Shown piece by piece: positions 1 to 6,463 of a stretch of DNA of 10,694 bases. Within the stretch, counting starts at the first letter, position 1; each line of letters starts with the position of its first letter. The position numbers were made by a program, and so were the translations under genes. The notes below the pieces were generated by a model. The model saw only the letters and a program-made list of their open reading frames with translations, did no database searches and was not told the origin of the DNA. This DNA comes from an uncultured Campylobacter sp. (GTDB lineage: Bacteria; Campylobacterota; Campylobacteria; Campylobacterales; Campylobacteraceae). Location: the NCBI RefSeq assembly GCF_938018035.1, contig NZ_CALIJF010000070.1:1-10694 (forward strand). Direction: 5' to 3'.

Positions 1-351
1 GCGAACGCTACGAATTAGCGGCTCGCCCTTAACGGCTCGCTAGAAATTTTAGCCCGCAAAAAAGAGGGCTTAAAATTTTAAAATTCTTAAAGAATTAACG
101 GCTCATCTGAAATTTCAACGGCGGCGGAACGCATCCTTTTATTTTGGCGCAAATATCGTATTTGGCGGCTTGCTAAATTTTACGCACCGCTTACATAGCA
201 TCTACCGCAGCGGAATGGGTTTAAATTTTAAGTCCGCGTATTTTGACGCGCTTTTAGTGTTGCCCTGCGGATGATATAGTTTAAATTTAGACCTTTAAAT
301 TTAAGCCGCAAATTTAAGCGGATTTCGCGAGCGGTTTAAAATTTAAATGGA
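1..351. other. AT-rich intergenic stretch without a gene
   Basis: No convincing reading frame was found on either strand. The left part holds three imperfect copies of a short word, TTA(A/G)CGGCTC, at about 15-24, 29-38 and 96-105. The second and third copies continue into a similar GAAATTT tail. The rest is made of AAATTT and TTTAAAATTT words, common in the spacers of this window. Just beyond the 3' end of the minus-strand Sel1 gene there is a weak CCGC/GCGG inverted repeat around an AAATTTAA centre (about 304-320). It is too short to call a terminator. Confidence 0.6.
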
Positions 352-1677
352 TTAAAAGCCTTGTTCGTTTAGTTTTTTATAGTTGTCGCAACCAAGTTGA
401 TCACCCAAATCGCAAGCCTTGCTGAAGTATTTTTTTGCCATACTTATATTCTGACTTATGCCTTTTCCTAAATAATATGAAATTCCGATATTATAGCATC
501 CGCTTCCATCTTTTAAATTGCAAGCTTTTAGATATAGTTCATTTGCCTTTTTATAATCTTGCTTTACGCCTTTGTCAGAGCTATACAAAACTCCTAGATT
601 ATAGCACCCTTTGCCATATTTCAAATCACAAGCCTTAGAATATAACTCATTTGCTTTATTATAGTTTTGTTCTACACCTTCTCCTTGTTCATATAAAAAC
701 CCTAGATTGTTGCATCCTGCGTCATATTCTAGGTCGCAAGCTTGAGAATATAGCTTGCTCGCTTTTTTATAATCTTTATTTATGCCTTTGCCGTGTTCAT
801 ATAAAATTCCAAGATTAGTACATCCTATGCCATATCCTAAATTACAAGCTTTAGAATACAATTCACTCGCTTTTTTATAATCTTGTTTTTCATATAAAGC
901 CCCTAGATCATTACATCCTAACCCATATCCTAGATTACAAGCTCGAGAAAGTAAGTTTCTTGCTTTCTCGATATTTTGTTTTATGCCTTCGCCTAAATAG
1001 TGTAAGACTCCAAGATTGTAACATCCTTCGGCAATTTCTAAATCGCAAGCTTTAGAATACAATTCGCTTGCTTTCTTATAGTCTTGTTTTATACCTTCGC
1101 CCGAGGCGTATAAGAGCCCAAGATTATTACATCCTGTGCCATGTCCTAAATCACAAGCTTTAGAATATAATTCACTAGCTTTTTCGAAGTTTTGTTCTAC
1201 ATCTTTTCTTGAGTCATACCAAAGCCCTAATATATAGCATCCTTCGCTATATCCTAGATTGCAAGCTTTAGAAAGTAATTCATTCGCTTTTTTGTCGTCT
1301 TGCTTTATAGACGTACCTAAATAATATGAAGCTCCAAGATTGTAACATCCTTCGGCAACTTCTAAATCACAAGCTTTAGAATAGAATTGATCCGCTTTTT
1401 GGTAGCTTTGTTTTACGCCTTCACCTTTTTCATATAAAATTCCAAGATTATGGCAGCTTTCGCCATGTTTTAAATCGCAAGCTTTAGAATATAGCTCGCT
1501 TGCTTTTTTATAATCCTGTTTTATATTTTCTCCGAAGTAATATGCGCTACCGAGATTTGCACACGCCGATGCATCGTTATTGTTGCATTTACTTTGCAGT
1601 TCGTTTTCATTAAAATCGCTCTGTTTTGCCACTACTAAAGTCGCCGTGGCAATCAGCGCTAAAAATATCTTTTTCAT
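352..1677 (-). CDS. Secreted Sel1-repeat (SLR/Hcp-like) cysteine-rich protein
   Basis: Predicted exported 441-aa solenoid protein, probably periplasmic or secreted and acting as a protein-binding scaffold; the partner is unknown. Residues 1-17 are a signal peptide (MKKIF, then a hydrophobic stretch to VVA). The mature part holds eleven tandem ~36-residue Sel1 repeats of the form GCxNLGxLYxxGxGIKQDYKKAxELYSKACDL, then a short capping unit ending at EQGF. Each repeat has two cysteines at fixed places, as in Helicobacter cysteine-rich proteins, where they form a disulfide within each helical hairpin. Repeat 7 is 31 residues because the glycine loop between its helices is missing, an in-frame 15-bp loss. 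The start ATG has a GGAG site about six bases upstream. The gene is visibly more AT-rich than hisD next to it. In the Hcp family, members have been linked to beta-lactam binding and host interaction; nothing here tells which role applies. Confidence 0.9.
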   Translation of the reverse strand: MKKIFLALIATATLVVAKQSDFNENELQSKCNNNDASACANLGSAYYFGENIKQDYKKASELYSKACDLKHGESCHNLGILYEKGEGVKQSYQKADQFYSKACDLEVAEGCYNLGASYYLGTSIKQDDKKANELLSKACNLGYSEGCYILGLWYDSRKDVEQNFEKASELYSKACDLGHGTGCNNLGLLYASGEGIKQDYKKASELYSKACDLEIAEGCYNLGVLHYLGEGIKQNIEKARNLLSRACNLGYGLGCNDLGALYEKQDYKKASELYSKACNLGYGIGCTNLGILYEHGKGINKDYKKASKLYSQACDLEYDAGCNNLGFLYEQGEGVEQNYNKANELYSKACDLKYGKGCYNLGVLYSSDKGVKQDYKKANELYLKACNLKDGSGCYNIGISYYLGKGISQNISMAKKYFSKACDLGDQLGCDNYKKLNEQGF

Positions 1678-1703
1678 ACATCGCTCCGTTTAAAATTTCG
1701 GCT

Positions 1704-1709
1704 ATTTTA
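1704..1709 (-). promoter_or_regulatory. Candidate -10 box for the Sel1-repeat gene
   Basis: Read on the minus strand this is TAAAAT, followed by a leader of about 26 bases that contains a GGAG ribosome site before the ATG at 1677. In Campylobacter-type promoters the -10 box is the main recognisable element, so no clear -35 is expected. The word is common in AT-rich spacers, so this is a position-based guess. Confidence 0.4.
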
Positions 1710-1737
1710 TTTCATTTTCGCTTAATCTTTTGAAAAT

Positions 1738-1763
1738 CGGCGAGCTGTAAATTTACATCGCCG
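1738..1763. promoter_or_regulatory. Near-perfect palindrome between divergent promoters, candidate operator
   Basis: The 12-bp perfect palindrome TGTAAATTTACA (1746-1757) is flanked by CGGCGA (1738-1743) on the left and its complement TCGCCG (1758-1763) on the right. Only two unpaired bases, GC at 1744-1745, break the symmetry. It lies in the middle of the 147-bp gap between the minus-strand Sel1 gene and plus-strand hisD, upstream of both candidate -10 boxes. That position suits a dimeric regulator serving both genes. It lacks a T-run, and neither gene ends here, so it is not a normal intrinsic terminator. The binding protein is unknown. Confidence 0.5.
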
Positions 1764-1794
1764 CGAACTTAAAGACGAAATTTAGCAAAAAGCG

Positions 1795-1800
1795 TTAAAA
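1795..1800 (+). promoter_or_regulatory. Candidate -10 box for hisD
   Basis: The sequence reads GTTAAAATT, giving TAAAAT as a -10 element. It is followed at 1814-1819 by an AAGGAG ribosome site and then by the hisD ATG at 1825. This would give a leader of roughly 20 bases, which is typical for these bacteria. No -35 element is obvious. Confidence 0.4.
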
Positions 1801-1824
1801 TTCCAAGCATTACAAGGAGCAAAA

Positions 1825-3114
1825 ATGAAAATTTTAAAAAGTACGAAGGCAAATTTCAAAGAGGAGTTTGCAAGGCTGGTGTGCCGCGGCGAGATGGATA
1901 TGAGATCGGTAATGCCCGTCGTAAGCGGCATCATCGAAGATATCAGAGCGCGCGGCGATGAGGCGCTAGCTGAACAGATTGAGAAATTTGACAGATGGCG
2001 CGTGCAGGGCGATCTGGCTATCACGCAAGAGCAGATGAGTCTCGCGTATGAAGGCTTAACCGCAGAGCTTAAGAATGCGCTTCGGGTCGCATACGAGCGC
2101 ATCTACGCCTATCACGAAAAGCAGCTTGAGAGAAGCTGGTTTAGCTTCGATCCAAGCGGCGCGATGCTCGGGCAAAAGATCACGCCGGTAGATCGCGCGG
2201 GGCTATATATCCCGGGCGGCAAGGCGGCGTATCCGAGCTCGCTTCTGATGAACGCGATCCCCGCAATCGTCGCGGGCGTGGAGGATATCAGCGTCTGCAC
2301 TCCCGCCGTGGGCGGCGTCGTAAATGAGCTACTGCTCGCGGCTATGCATGTGCTGGGGATCAAAAAGGCCTACAAAGTGGGCGGCGCAAGCGCGATCGCC
2401 GCGATGGCATACGGTACGCGCACGATCGGTAAGGTCGATGTCATCACGGGTCCTGGGAATATCTTTGTAGCGACCGCCAAAAAGCTCGTGTTCGGCGATG
2501 TGAATATCGATATGATCGCGGGTCCTAGCGAGGTGGGTATCATTGCAAACGCCTCGGCAAATCCGCGCAACATCGCCGTGGATCTGCTCAGCCAAGCCGA
2601 GCACGACGAGATCGCGAGCAGCTTTTTGATAAGCGACGATGAAAAATTTGCTCTTTGCGTCGCTGAGCATATAGAGCAGCAGCTTCCTACGCTCGCGCGT
2701 GAGCCAATCGCTCGCGCCAGCGTCGAAAACAAAGGCGCGATCATCATCGCGCGCGATATGAGCGAGTGCGTGGGGCTGATGAACGAGCTTGCCGTCGAAC
2801 ACCTAGAGATCGCGACTGAGAACGCCTACGAGCTGCTTCCGCGCATACGCCACGCAGGCGCGATATTTTTGGGTCATTATACGCCCGAGGCGATGGGCGA
2901 TTATCTCGCAGGCCCTAACCACACGCTGCCGACCGGCGGAAGCGCGCGATTTTTCTCGCCTCTGGGAGTTTATAATTTCATCAAACGAAGCTCGATCATA
3001 GCGCTAAATAAGCGCGCCATAGACGAGTTAGGGGGTGCGTGCATGGCGCTAGCGGATGCCGAGGGGCTCGGCGCGCACAAAAAATCGGTGCAGATTAGAT
3101 TTGATGAGAAGTGA
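1825..3114 (+). CDS. hisD: Histidinol dehydrogenase (HisD)
   Basis: Catalyses the last two steps of histidine synthesis in the cytoplasm: NAD-dependent oxidation of L-histidinol through histidinal to L-histidine, as a zinc-dependent homodimer. The 429-aa length is standard for the family. The family signature is present around residues 227-260 (IDMIAGPSEVGIIA through DLLSQAEHD). By comparison with the E. coli enzyme the zinc ligands are Gln257, His260, Asp359 (GDYLAGPNHTLPT) and His418 (GLGAHKKS). The catalytic Glu325-His326 pair is in VEHLEI. The nucleotide-binding segment GPGNIFVATAKK (209-220) is intact. The start is fixed by AAGGAG five bases upstream of the ATG. No other his gene is in the window, and both neighbours are unrelated, so here hisD stands outside a his operon. 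It may share control with the divergent Sel1 gene through the palindrome at 1738-1763. Confidence 0.98.
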   Translation: MKILKSTKANFKEEFARLVCRGEMDMRSVMPVVSGIIEDIRARGDEALAEQIEKFDRWRVQGDLAITQEQMSLAYEGLTAELKNALRVAYERIYAYHEKQLERSWFSFDPSGAMLGQKITPVDRAGLYIPGGKAAYPSSLLMNAIPAIVAGVEDISVCTPAVGGVVNELLLAAMHVLGIKKAYKVGGASAIAAMAYGTRTIGKVDVITGPGNIFVATAKKLVFGDVNIDMIAGPSEVGIIANASANPRNIAVDLLSQAEHDEIASSFLISDDEKFALCVAEHIEQQLPTLAREPIARASVENKGAIIIARDMSECVGLMNELAVEHLEIATENAYELLPRIRHAGAIFLGHYTPEAMGDYLAGPNHTLPTGGSARFFSPLGVYNFIKRSSIIALNKRAIDELGGACMALADAEGLGAHKKSVQIRFDEK

Positions 3115-3453
3115 TTTTGCGCTGCAGCCCCAAGAGGCGGTGGGGGCGGAATTTTAAAAAGCACTGGCGGTAGTTGCGAAACCGCGAGCCGAAATTTTAA
3201 AATTTTAAGTGCCGCGATGTGCTAAATTTTAAAAGCATTGACGGTGGGAAGTAAAGATGTAAAACGATAGGGTCTGAATTTTAAAATTTAAAGACGAGTT
3301 AAATTTTAAAAAGTATCAGCGTTGCGACGAGAGTAAAATTTTAAAATTTCAAAGGCGCTATAAATTTAAAAAACAGTCGCATTTGAGTAAATTTTAAGGT
3401 AAATTTGCCAAGCCAGATGCTATACTTTCGTTGATTTTTTACAAGGAGAGAAA
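3115..3453. other. Intergenic stretch with a spaced series of AAATTTTAAAA words
   Basis: No gene is visible. Copies or near-copies of AAATTTTAAAA begin at about 3150, 3192, 3224, 3277, 3301, 3335, 3362 and 3389, so they recur every 25-55 bases. They are separated by GC-richer spacers that are not similar to one another. The word is close to its own reverse complement, so it reads alike on both strands. Just after the hisD stop a GCCCC/GGGGC pair is present, but it has no T-run and is a poor terminator. The right end carries the promoter of the next gene. Confidence 0.6.
3418..3426 (+). promoter_or_regulatory. Extended -10 promoter for the small secreted protein gene
   Basis: TGCTATACT is an extended -10 element (TGn followed by TATACT). 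It lies 27 bases before the ATG at 3454. An AAGGAG ribosome site at 3443-3448 follows with ideal spacing. Together with the terminator at 3762-3789 this makes the gene a self-contained single-gene unit. Confidence 0.65.
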
Positions 3454-3744
3454 ATGAAAAAATCACTTTTAGTTTTGGCTAGTTTTGGCTTTGCGCTAAG
3501 TCTTAGCGCCGCAGATCTTTCAGATAGCTGCAAAGAGTACTTCGCAGATCTTGATAAGATGGTTGATACCTACAAACAAGCGGGTCAAGAGCAGCAGGTC
3601 AAGATGTATGAGGATCAAAAAAAGCAATCGATGGATCAGATTGCTGCGCTACCTAAAGAGCAGCAAGAGGCTACTTGCAAGCAAGCCAAAGAGATGTTTA
3701 AGCAGATGATGGATCAGATGAAACAACAAGGCGTTATGAAATAA
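3454..3744 (+). CDS. Small exported protein, DUF5339-like
   Basis: A 96-aa protein with a typical signal peptide: MKK, a hydrophobic core (LLVLASFGFALSL), then SAA, with likely cleavage after Ala20. The mature ~76-aa part is helical and very rich in Gln, Lys, Met and Asp. It has exactly two cysteines, Cys26 and Cys75, near its two ends. In the periplasm these could form one disulfide closing a helical hairpin. The pattern SCKEYFxDxDKMV followed later by ATCKQAKEM resembles the small secreted DUF5339 group. I name that from memory and with moderate confidence, and no molecular role is known to me. It has its own promoter and intrinsic terminator and is not in an operon. The start is supported by AAGGAG five bases upstream. 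Confidence 0.85.
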   Translation: MKKSLLVLASFGFALSLSAADLSDSCKEYFADLDKMVDTYKQAGQEQQVKMYEDQKKQSMDQIAALPKEQQEATCKQAKEMFKQMMDQMKQQGVMK

Positions 3745-3761
3745 ACGCCCTGTCTGCATTC

Positions 3762-3789
3762 GCGGCTAGTCTCGGCTAGCCGCTGTTTT
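3762..3789 (+). terminator. Intrinsic terminator after the small secreted protein gene
   Basis: A perfect 8-bp stem, GCGGCTAG (3762-3769) pairing with CTAGCCGC (3776-3783), encloses a six-base loop TCTCGG and is followed by TGTTTTA. It sits 17 bases beyond the stop codon at 3742-3744. The short T-tract makes it moderate in strength, but stem and position are convincing. Confidence 0.8.
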
Positions 3790-4264
3790 AAATTTACCCA
3801 TACGCTGGCGTTCGCCGCCGGATTTTAACTTCAAATTTTATCTTTTCATACACAGTGCGTTTATGCGTCTTGGTTTTAAACATATCGCCTTTGATATCGT
3901 AGTTTTTATTACGTTGCCGCTCGCTGCGGAAAATTTTGCGAGCTTGAAAAATTTTGCGGTGCCTTTGTTTGGATTATACAGATCGCCTTCGAAGAGCATA
4001 AAGAGAGCAGCGTTTAAAATTTCTTCGTAGGCGTGGCGTTTTCCAAGCGGTATTATTGCAGGCAGTGCAAATTTCACGTCCGTCGTTACGCGCAAGCGCC
4101 GCCGTAAAGGGCACAGTTGCGCTAGCTCGCACCACCGATGAAAACGTTTCGTTGTGCCGCGAATGAATGAGCTTGCGATGAGAATGTACGTTACTGCGCC
4201 GAGTGCGGGCTGGCTACGATAAAGTCACGCCGTTGCGCTAAGTAGAGCAGGCTTATTCTTCGTC
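3790..4264. other. Gene-free stretch between converging genes
   Basis: About 475 bases between a plus-strand and a minus-strand gene that point toward each other. A minus-strand frame is open from roughly 4230 to 3838. It has no ATG start and no ribosome site, and its only usual start is a TTG at 4095. Its translation shows no family I know. The stretch is most likely spacer or the remains of something older. No tRNA, repeat array or clear hairpin was seen. Confidence 0.5.
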
Positions 4265-4954
4265 CTATGCCTCTTCGGTGAAGCTAACGATGCGCGGAGC
4301 CGCGATACGCGCGTAATCCTGCGCGTTTAGGATGATCGAGTGATCGAGCAGACCCGCGTTGAAAGCGATCTCTTCAAAGCGTCCGAACAGCGACGGATCG
4401 GCGATTAGCAGCAACTTATCGTGGAAGCTAAAGGGCGGCACTGAGCCGATGACGCAGTCCGTGAGATCGCCCACTTCATCGGGGCTTACGAGCGATGCTT
4501 TTGTGCCGCCGAGCCTCTCTGCCAAGCGCTTTAGATCGGTTTTATGATCGGCTGCGAAGACCGCTAGGACGTAAATTCTGCCGTTTCTGCCCGCGGGTTT
4601 GTCGCTAGGAAGCTTCAGCTGCTGCGGCACGTTGGCGCAGATTTGATCGGCGGTTAAAGTTAAATTTCCCGCGCAGGCGCCGTTTTCGCAGCCTTGAGCG
4701 CTCGCAACGCAGGAAGAGTCGGGGTTTTGCGCGTCATCGGCGCTTACTAAATTTAAATTTTGCGCGAAAGAAATTTGCCCATCCTTAAATCCCTTGATCG
4801 TGCAAACCAGCGCCTTGGCGCCTTGTCCTAGCTGTGTGCCGCGGGCTTTGGCGACTTCTGCGGAGGTGCCCGCGCTTTGGTGAGCTACTACGCGGAAGTG
4901 CGCGCCCTGCTGCGTCAAAAGCTCTTTTAGGCTTTCAAAAATTCTCTCTGACAT
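4265..4954 (-). CDS. yeaK: YeaK-type YbaK/ProRS-associated aminoacyl-tRNA deacylase with an insertion
   Basis: Predicted cytoplasmic trans-editing enzyme of the INS (YbaK/EbsC) superfamily, which hydrolyses mischarged aminoacyl-tRNA. The match is to the YeaK branch, linked to Ser/Thr mischarging. Residues 19-55 (FRVVAHQ then RGTQLGQGAKALVC) and 126-229 (DHKTDLKRLAERLGG, SPDEVGDLTDCVIGSVPPFSFHDKL, FEEIAFNAGLLD) follow E. coli YeaK closely as I remember it. The conserved lysine is Lys47, and the GxxxP substrate loop is Gly170-Pro174. Oddly, about 60 extra residues (roughly 59-124) sit between the first core strands and the rest. They hold four cysteines (82, 89, 94, 106) and make the protein 229 aa instead of about 165-180. 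Reading frame and ribosome site (AAGGAG before the ATG) are intact. It has its own promoter at 4977-4982. Confidence 0.9.
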   Translation of the reverse strand: MSERIFESLKELLTQQGAHFRVVAHQSAGTSAEVAKARGTQLGQGAKALVCTIKGFKDGQISFAQNLNLVSADDAQNPDSSCVASAQGCENGACAGNLTLTADQICANVPQQLKLPSDKPAGRNGRIYVLAVFAADHKTDLKRLAERLGGTKASLVSPDEVGDLTDCVIGSVPPFSFHDKLLLIADPSLFGRFEEIAFNAGLLDHSIILNAQDYARIAAPRIVSFTEEA

Positions 4955-4976
4955 GCTCTCTCCTTGTTTTTGCGAA

Positions 4977-4982
4977 ATTATA
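4977..4982 (-). promoter_or_regulatory. -10 box (TATAAT) of the yeaK-like gene
   Basis: On the minus strand this reads CAGTATAATTTCG, a perfect TATAAT. The ATG lies 22 bases downstream, with an AAGGAG ribosome site in between. The upstream flank is AT-rich, as usual for Campylobacter promoters. Confidence 0.65.
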
Positions 4983-5442
4983 CTGAAATTTTAACTAAAC
5001 GACGCATCGGCGCCAAATTTTGCAACCTCGCCACTTTTGTTGGCGCAATGCTTGCCGCCGCCGCATAGGCTTTGTATGTCGCGCATTTTACGGCTAAATT
5101 TTTAAAATTTAAAAGGCGGATAGGCTGAAGGCGCGCTAAATTTTACGGCCGCAATCTACGCAGAAGCGCGATGAGGTCCCGTCGCGCATAAAATTTACGC
5201 AAAGCCCGCGGTAAAATTTCGCGGTTAAAATTTGTGCAAAGGCGCAGCATAGTTTTTAAAAAGGGCGGTTAAATTTTCTACGCGCAGTTCAGCTCTTGCG
5301 AGCGATTTGACTTTTGTGAGCAGTTTGGCTTTTGCAAGTAGTTCGGCTAGTCGGCTCGTTTGCAAACGGCTAGGCTTTCCTTGCGGCGCGGACATCTATA
5401 GGCAGGGCTTAAAAGCAGATCGCGTATCTCTTTTGCAGGCGG
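4983..5442. other. Intergenic stretch with AAATTT words and a small tandem repeat
   Basis: No gene is visible between the yeaK-like promoter and the end of the amber-interrupted gene. The left two thirds carries scattered AAATTTT and TTTAAAATTTAAA words in a GC-rich background. The right third holds the 18-bp tandem repeat at 5285-5350 and a 12-bp palindrome, CGTTTGCAAACG, at 5357-5368. Neither looks like an intrinsic terminator, since no T-run follows on either strand. Confidence 0.55.
5285..5350. repeat. Degenerate 18-bp tandem repeat, about 3.7 copies
   Basis: Units start at 5285, 5303, 5321 and 5339 (the last partial, 12 bases). The first three are CAGTTCAGCTCTTGCGAG, CGATTTGACTTTTGTGAG and CAGTTTGGCTTTTGCAAG. 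They share the frame of the unit but differ at several positions each, so the array is old or imperfect. The period is a multiple of three, but the frame encoding the periodic peptide has a stop just before and just after it and no start. Confidence 0.65.
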
Positions 5443-5952
5443 TTAGGCTTTTCTGCGTGCACGCACCCGTGCGACGACCTGCCAAAGCCCTGTATCATTT
5501 CGCAGCTCCTTCCGCCACGAAAACGACGCCTCGCTCATCTATGAAAAGACGTAGCGCATCGCCCCCTCGCCGTTTTGCACGAGCACAATCTCCTCCGCTT
5601 CTTTGTGCGCGGTTAGGCGCAGCGCCGTGCCGACGCAGCCGTAAAAAATATCCCACGTCCCGCTTGCGGGCTCATAAATCCTTATCGTCGTGCCGTATTC
5701 GGCGTCCGGTTGCGGATTTGCGAGCCGCTGCGCGCGCGAAGGCACGATAAAGATGTCCTGCACCGCGGATCCGTCCAAAACCCGCGCGAAGAGCCACTCG
5801 CCTCTGACTTCACGCGGCGTGCCGCTCTGCAGGCCGTCCGTCCACCATATGTCCCAATCGCCGATGAGCGGTGCGAAAAAATCGTGCTCGCTCGGTATCT
5901 TTGCGCTCCGTGCGTCGCTGCACAGAGCCTTTGCAAATCCGCTTTTTTGCAT
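5443..5952 (-). pseudogene. Unidentified small protein gene interrupted by an in-frame amber codon
   Basis: Read straight through, this is a 169-codon gene from ATG at 5952 (AAGGAG five bases upstream) to TAA at 5443-5445. Codon 138 is TAG (5539-5541), so only 137 residues would be made. The 31 codons after it stay open in the same frame, with a protein-like sequence (EASFSWRKEL, then a Trp and a basic RVRARRK tail). That is the expected last beta strands and end of this kind of protein. CAG or GAG to TAG is one base change. An ATG follows the TAG at once. The N-terminal part has GDWDIWWTDG (31-40), EVRGEWLFARVLDGSAVQDIFIV (partly conserved-looking) and GTWDIFYG, suggesting a compact beta-barrel-like domain. 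I do not recognise the family with certainty. No signal peptide. It starts 17 bases after the ecotin gene, so the two are probably co-transcribed. Confidence 0.8.
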
Positions 5953-5969
5953 TAACGCTCCTTGCGGAA

Positions 5970-6395
5970 TTATTTCATCTTGCGGATTTTAGGCTCTTTG
6001 CTCTCTACGAGTTCATAAATTCTAAGCTCGACCTTGACGTCTTTGGGCGCTAAAATTCTAATTTCACCGCCGTCGTAGGCGAATGGATGCGTGAGCTCGT
6101 AATAGATCCGCTTCTTTTGCTTCTTGCCGTCGCATAGCATCAGCGTTTGAGCAAGCTCATCGCCGCCGCTAAACTCGTAATAAAGCCCGTCCGAGCCCTC
6201 TTTTTGCTCTATTTTGCCGCCGATCAGATACGCGTCGTTGCAGTCGGCTTTAATCTCTTTCGAAAAGATCGCTTCGACCTTAAACTGCTGCGGCGGCATC
6301 TTTGACGGCGTTAGCTGAAAGACGTTTAGCTGCTTTTGCGCCTCGCCGCCGAATAAAAACAGCGGCAATAGGAAAAATAAAACGCTTTTTCTCAT
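5970..6395 (-). CDS. eco: Ecotin-family serine protease inhibitor
   Basis: Predicted periplasmic inhibitor of trypsin-fold serine proteases; ecotin dimers clamp their target and protect the cell against host proteases such as neutrophil elastase. Residues 1-18 look like a short signal peptide (MRKSVLFFLLPLFLFGGEA). The mature part follows E. coli ecotin as I remember it: VFQLTP (25-30), FKVEAIFSKEIKADCN (38-53), GGKIE (59-63), the reactive loop QTLMLC (83-88), DGKKQKK (89-95) and DVKVELRIYEL near the end. The two disulfide cysteines, Cys52 and Cys88, are conserved. By alignment the reactive-site P1 residue is Leu85, where E. coli has Met84. At 141 aa it is slightly shorter than the E. coli precursor. 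Start: AAGGAG six bases before ATG. It sits between a lipoprotein gene and the amber-interrupted gene on the same strand. Confidence 0.9.
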   Translation of the reverse strand: MRKSVLFFLLPLFLFGGEAQKQLNVFQLTPSKMPPQQFKVEAIFSKEIKADCNDAYLIGGKIEQKEGSDGLYYEFSGGDELAQTLMLCDGKKQKKRIYYELTHPFAYDGGEIRILAPKDVKVELRIYELVESKEPKIRKMK

Positions 6396-6463
6396 ACTTT
6401 GCTCCTTGAAAAGATATTTTTATTCAAAATTTTAGCGAAATTTTTACTCATTATTCTGAAATT

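Noticed and set aside
2329..2802. Long minus-strand frames inside hisD
   Set aside because: They are fully antisense to a well-supported enzyme gene, with no ribosome sites of their own.
3124..3149. GCCCC/GGGGC inverted repeat right after the hisD stop, as a terminator
   Set aside because: The stem is only five pairs with a ten-base loop and is followed by GGAATTTTAAAA and not by a T-run.
3150..3400. Possible CRISPR array because of regularly recurring AT words
   Set aside because: The recurring word is 10-15 bases of simple AT sequence, spacing is irregular, and there are no cas genes or true direct repeats of 24-36 bases.
3838..4095. Minus-strand open frame of 85 codons with a TTG start
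   Set aside because: It has no ribosome site, no ATG, and a translation without family features. The frame is open further upstream to about 4230, again without a usable start. It is most likely chance.
5357..5368. CGTTTGCAAACG palindrome as terminator of the minus-strand row of genes
   Set aside because: As a hairpin it would have almost no loop, and no T-run follows on the minus strand.
5307..5750. Plus-strand open frame of 147 codons over the repeat and the amber-interrupted gene
   Set aside because: It is the antisense shadow of the minus-strand gene at 5443-5952 and begins inside the 18-bp tandem repeat. Its Arg/Ser/Pro-rich translation is typical of antisense of GC-rich genes.
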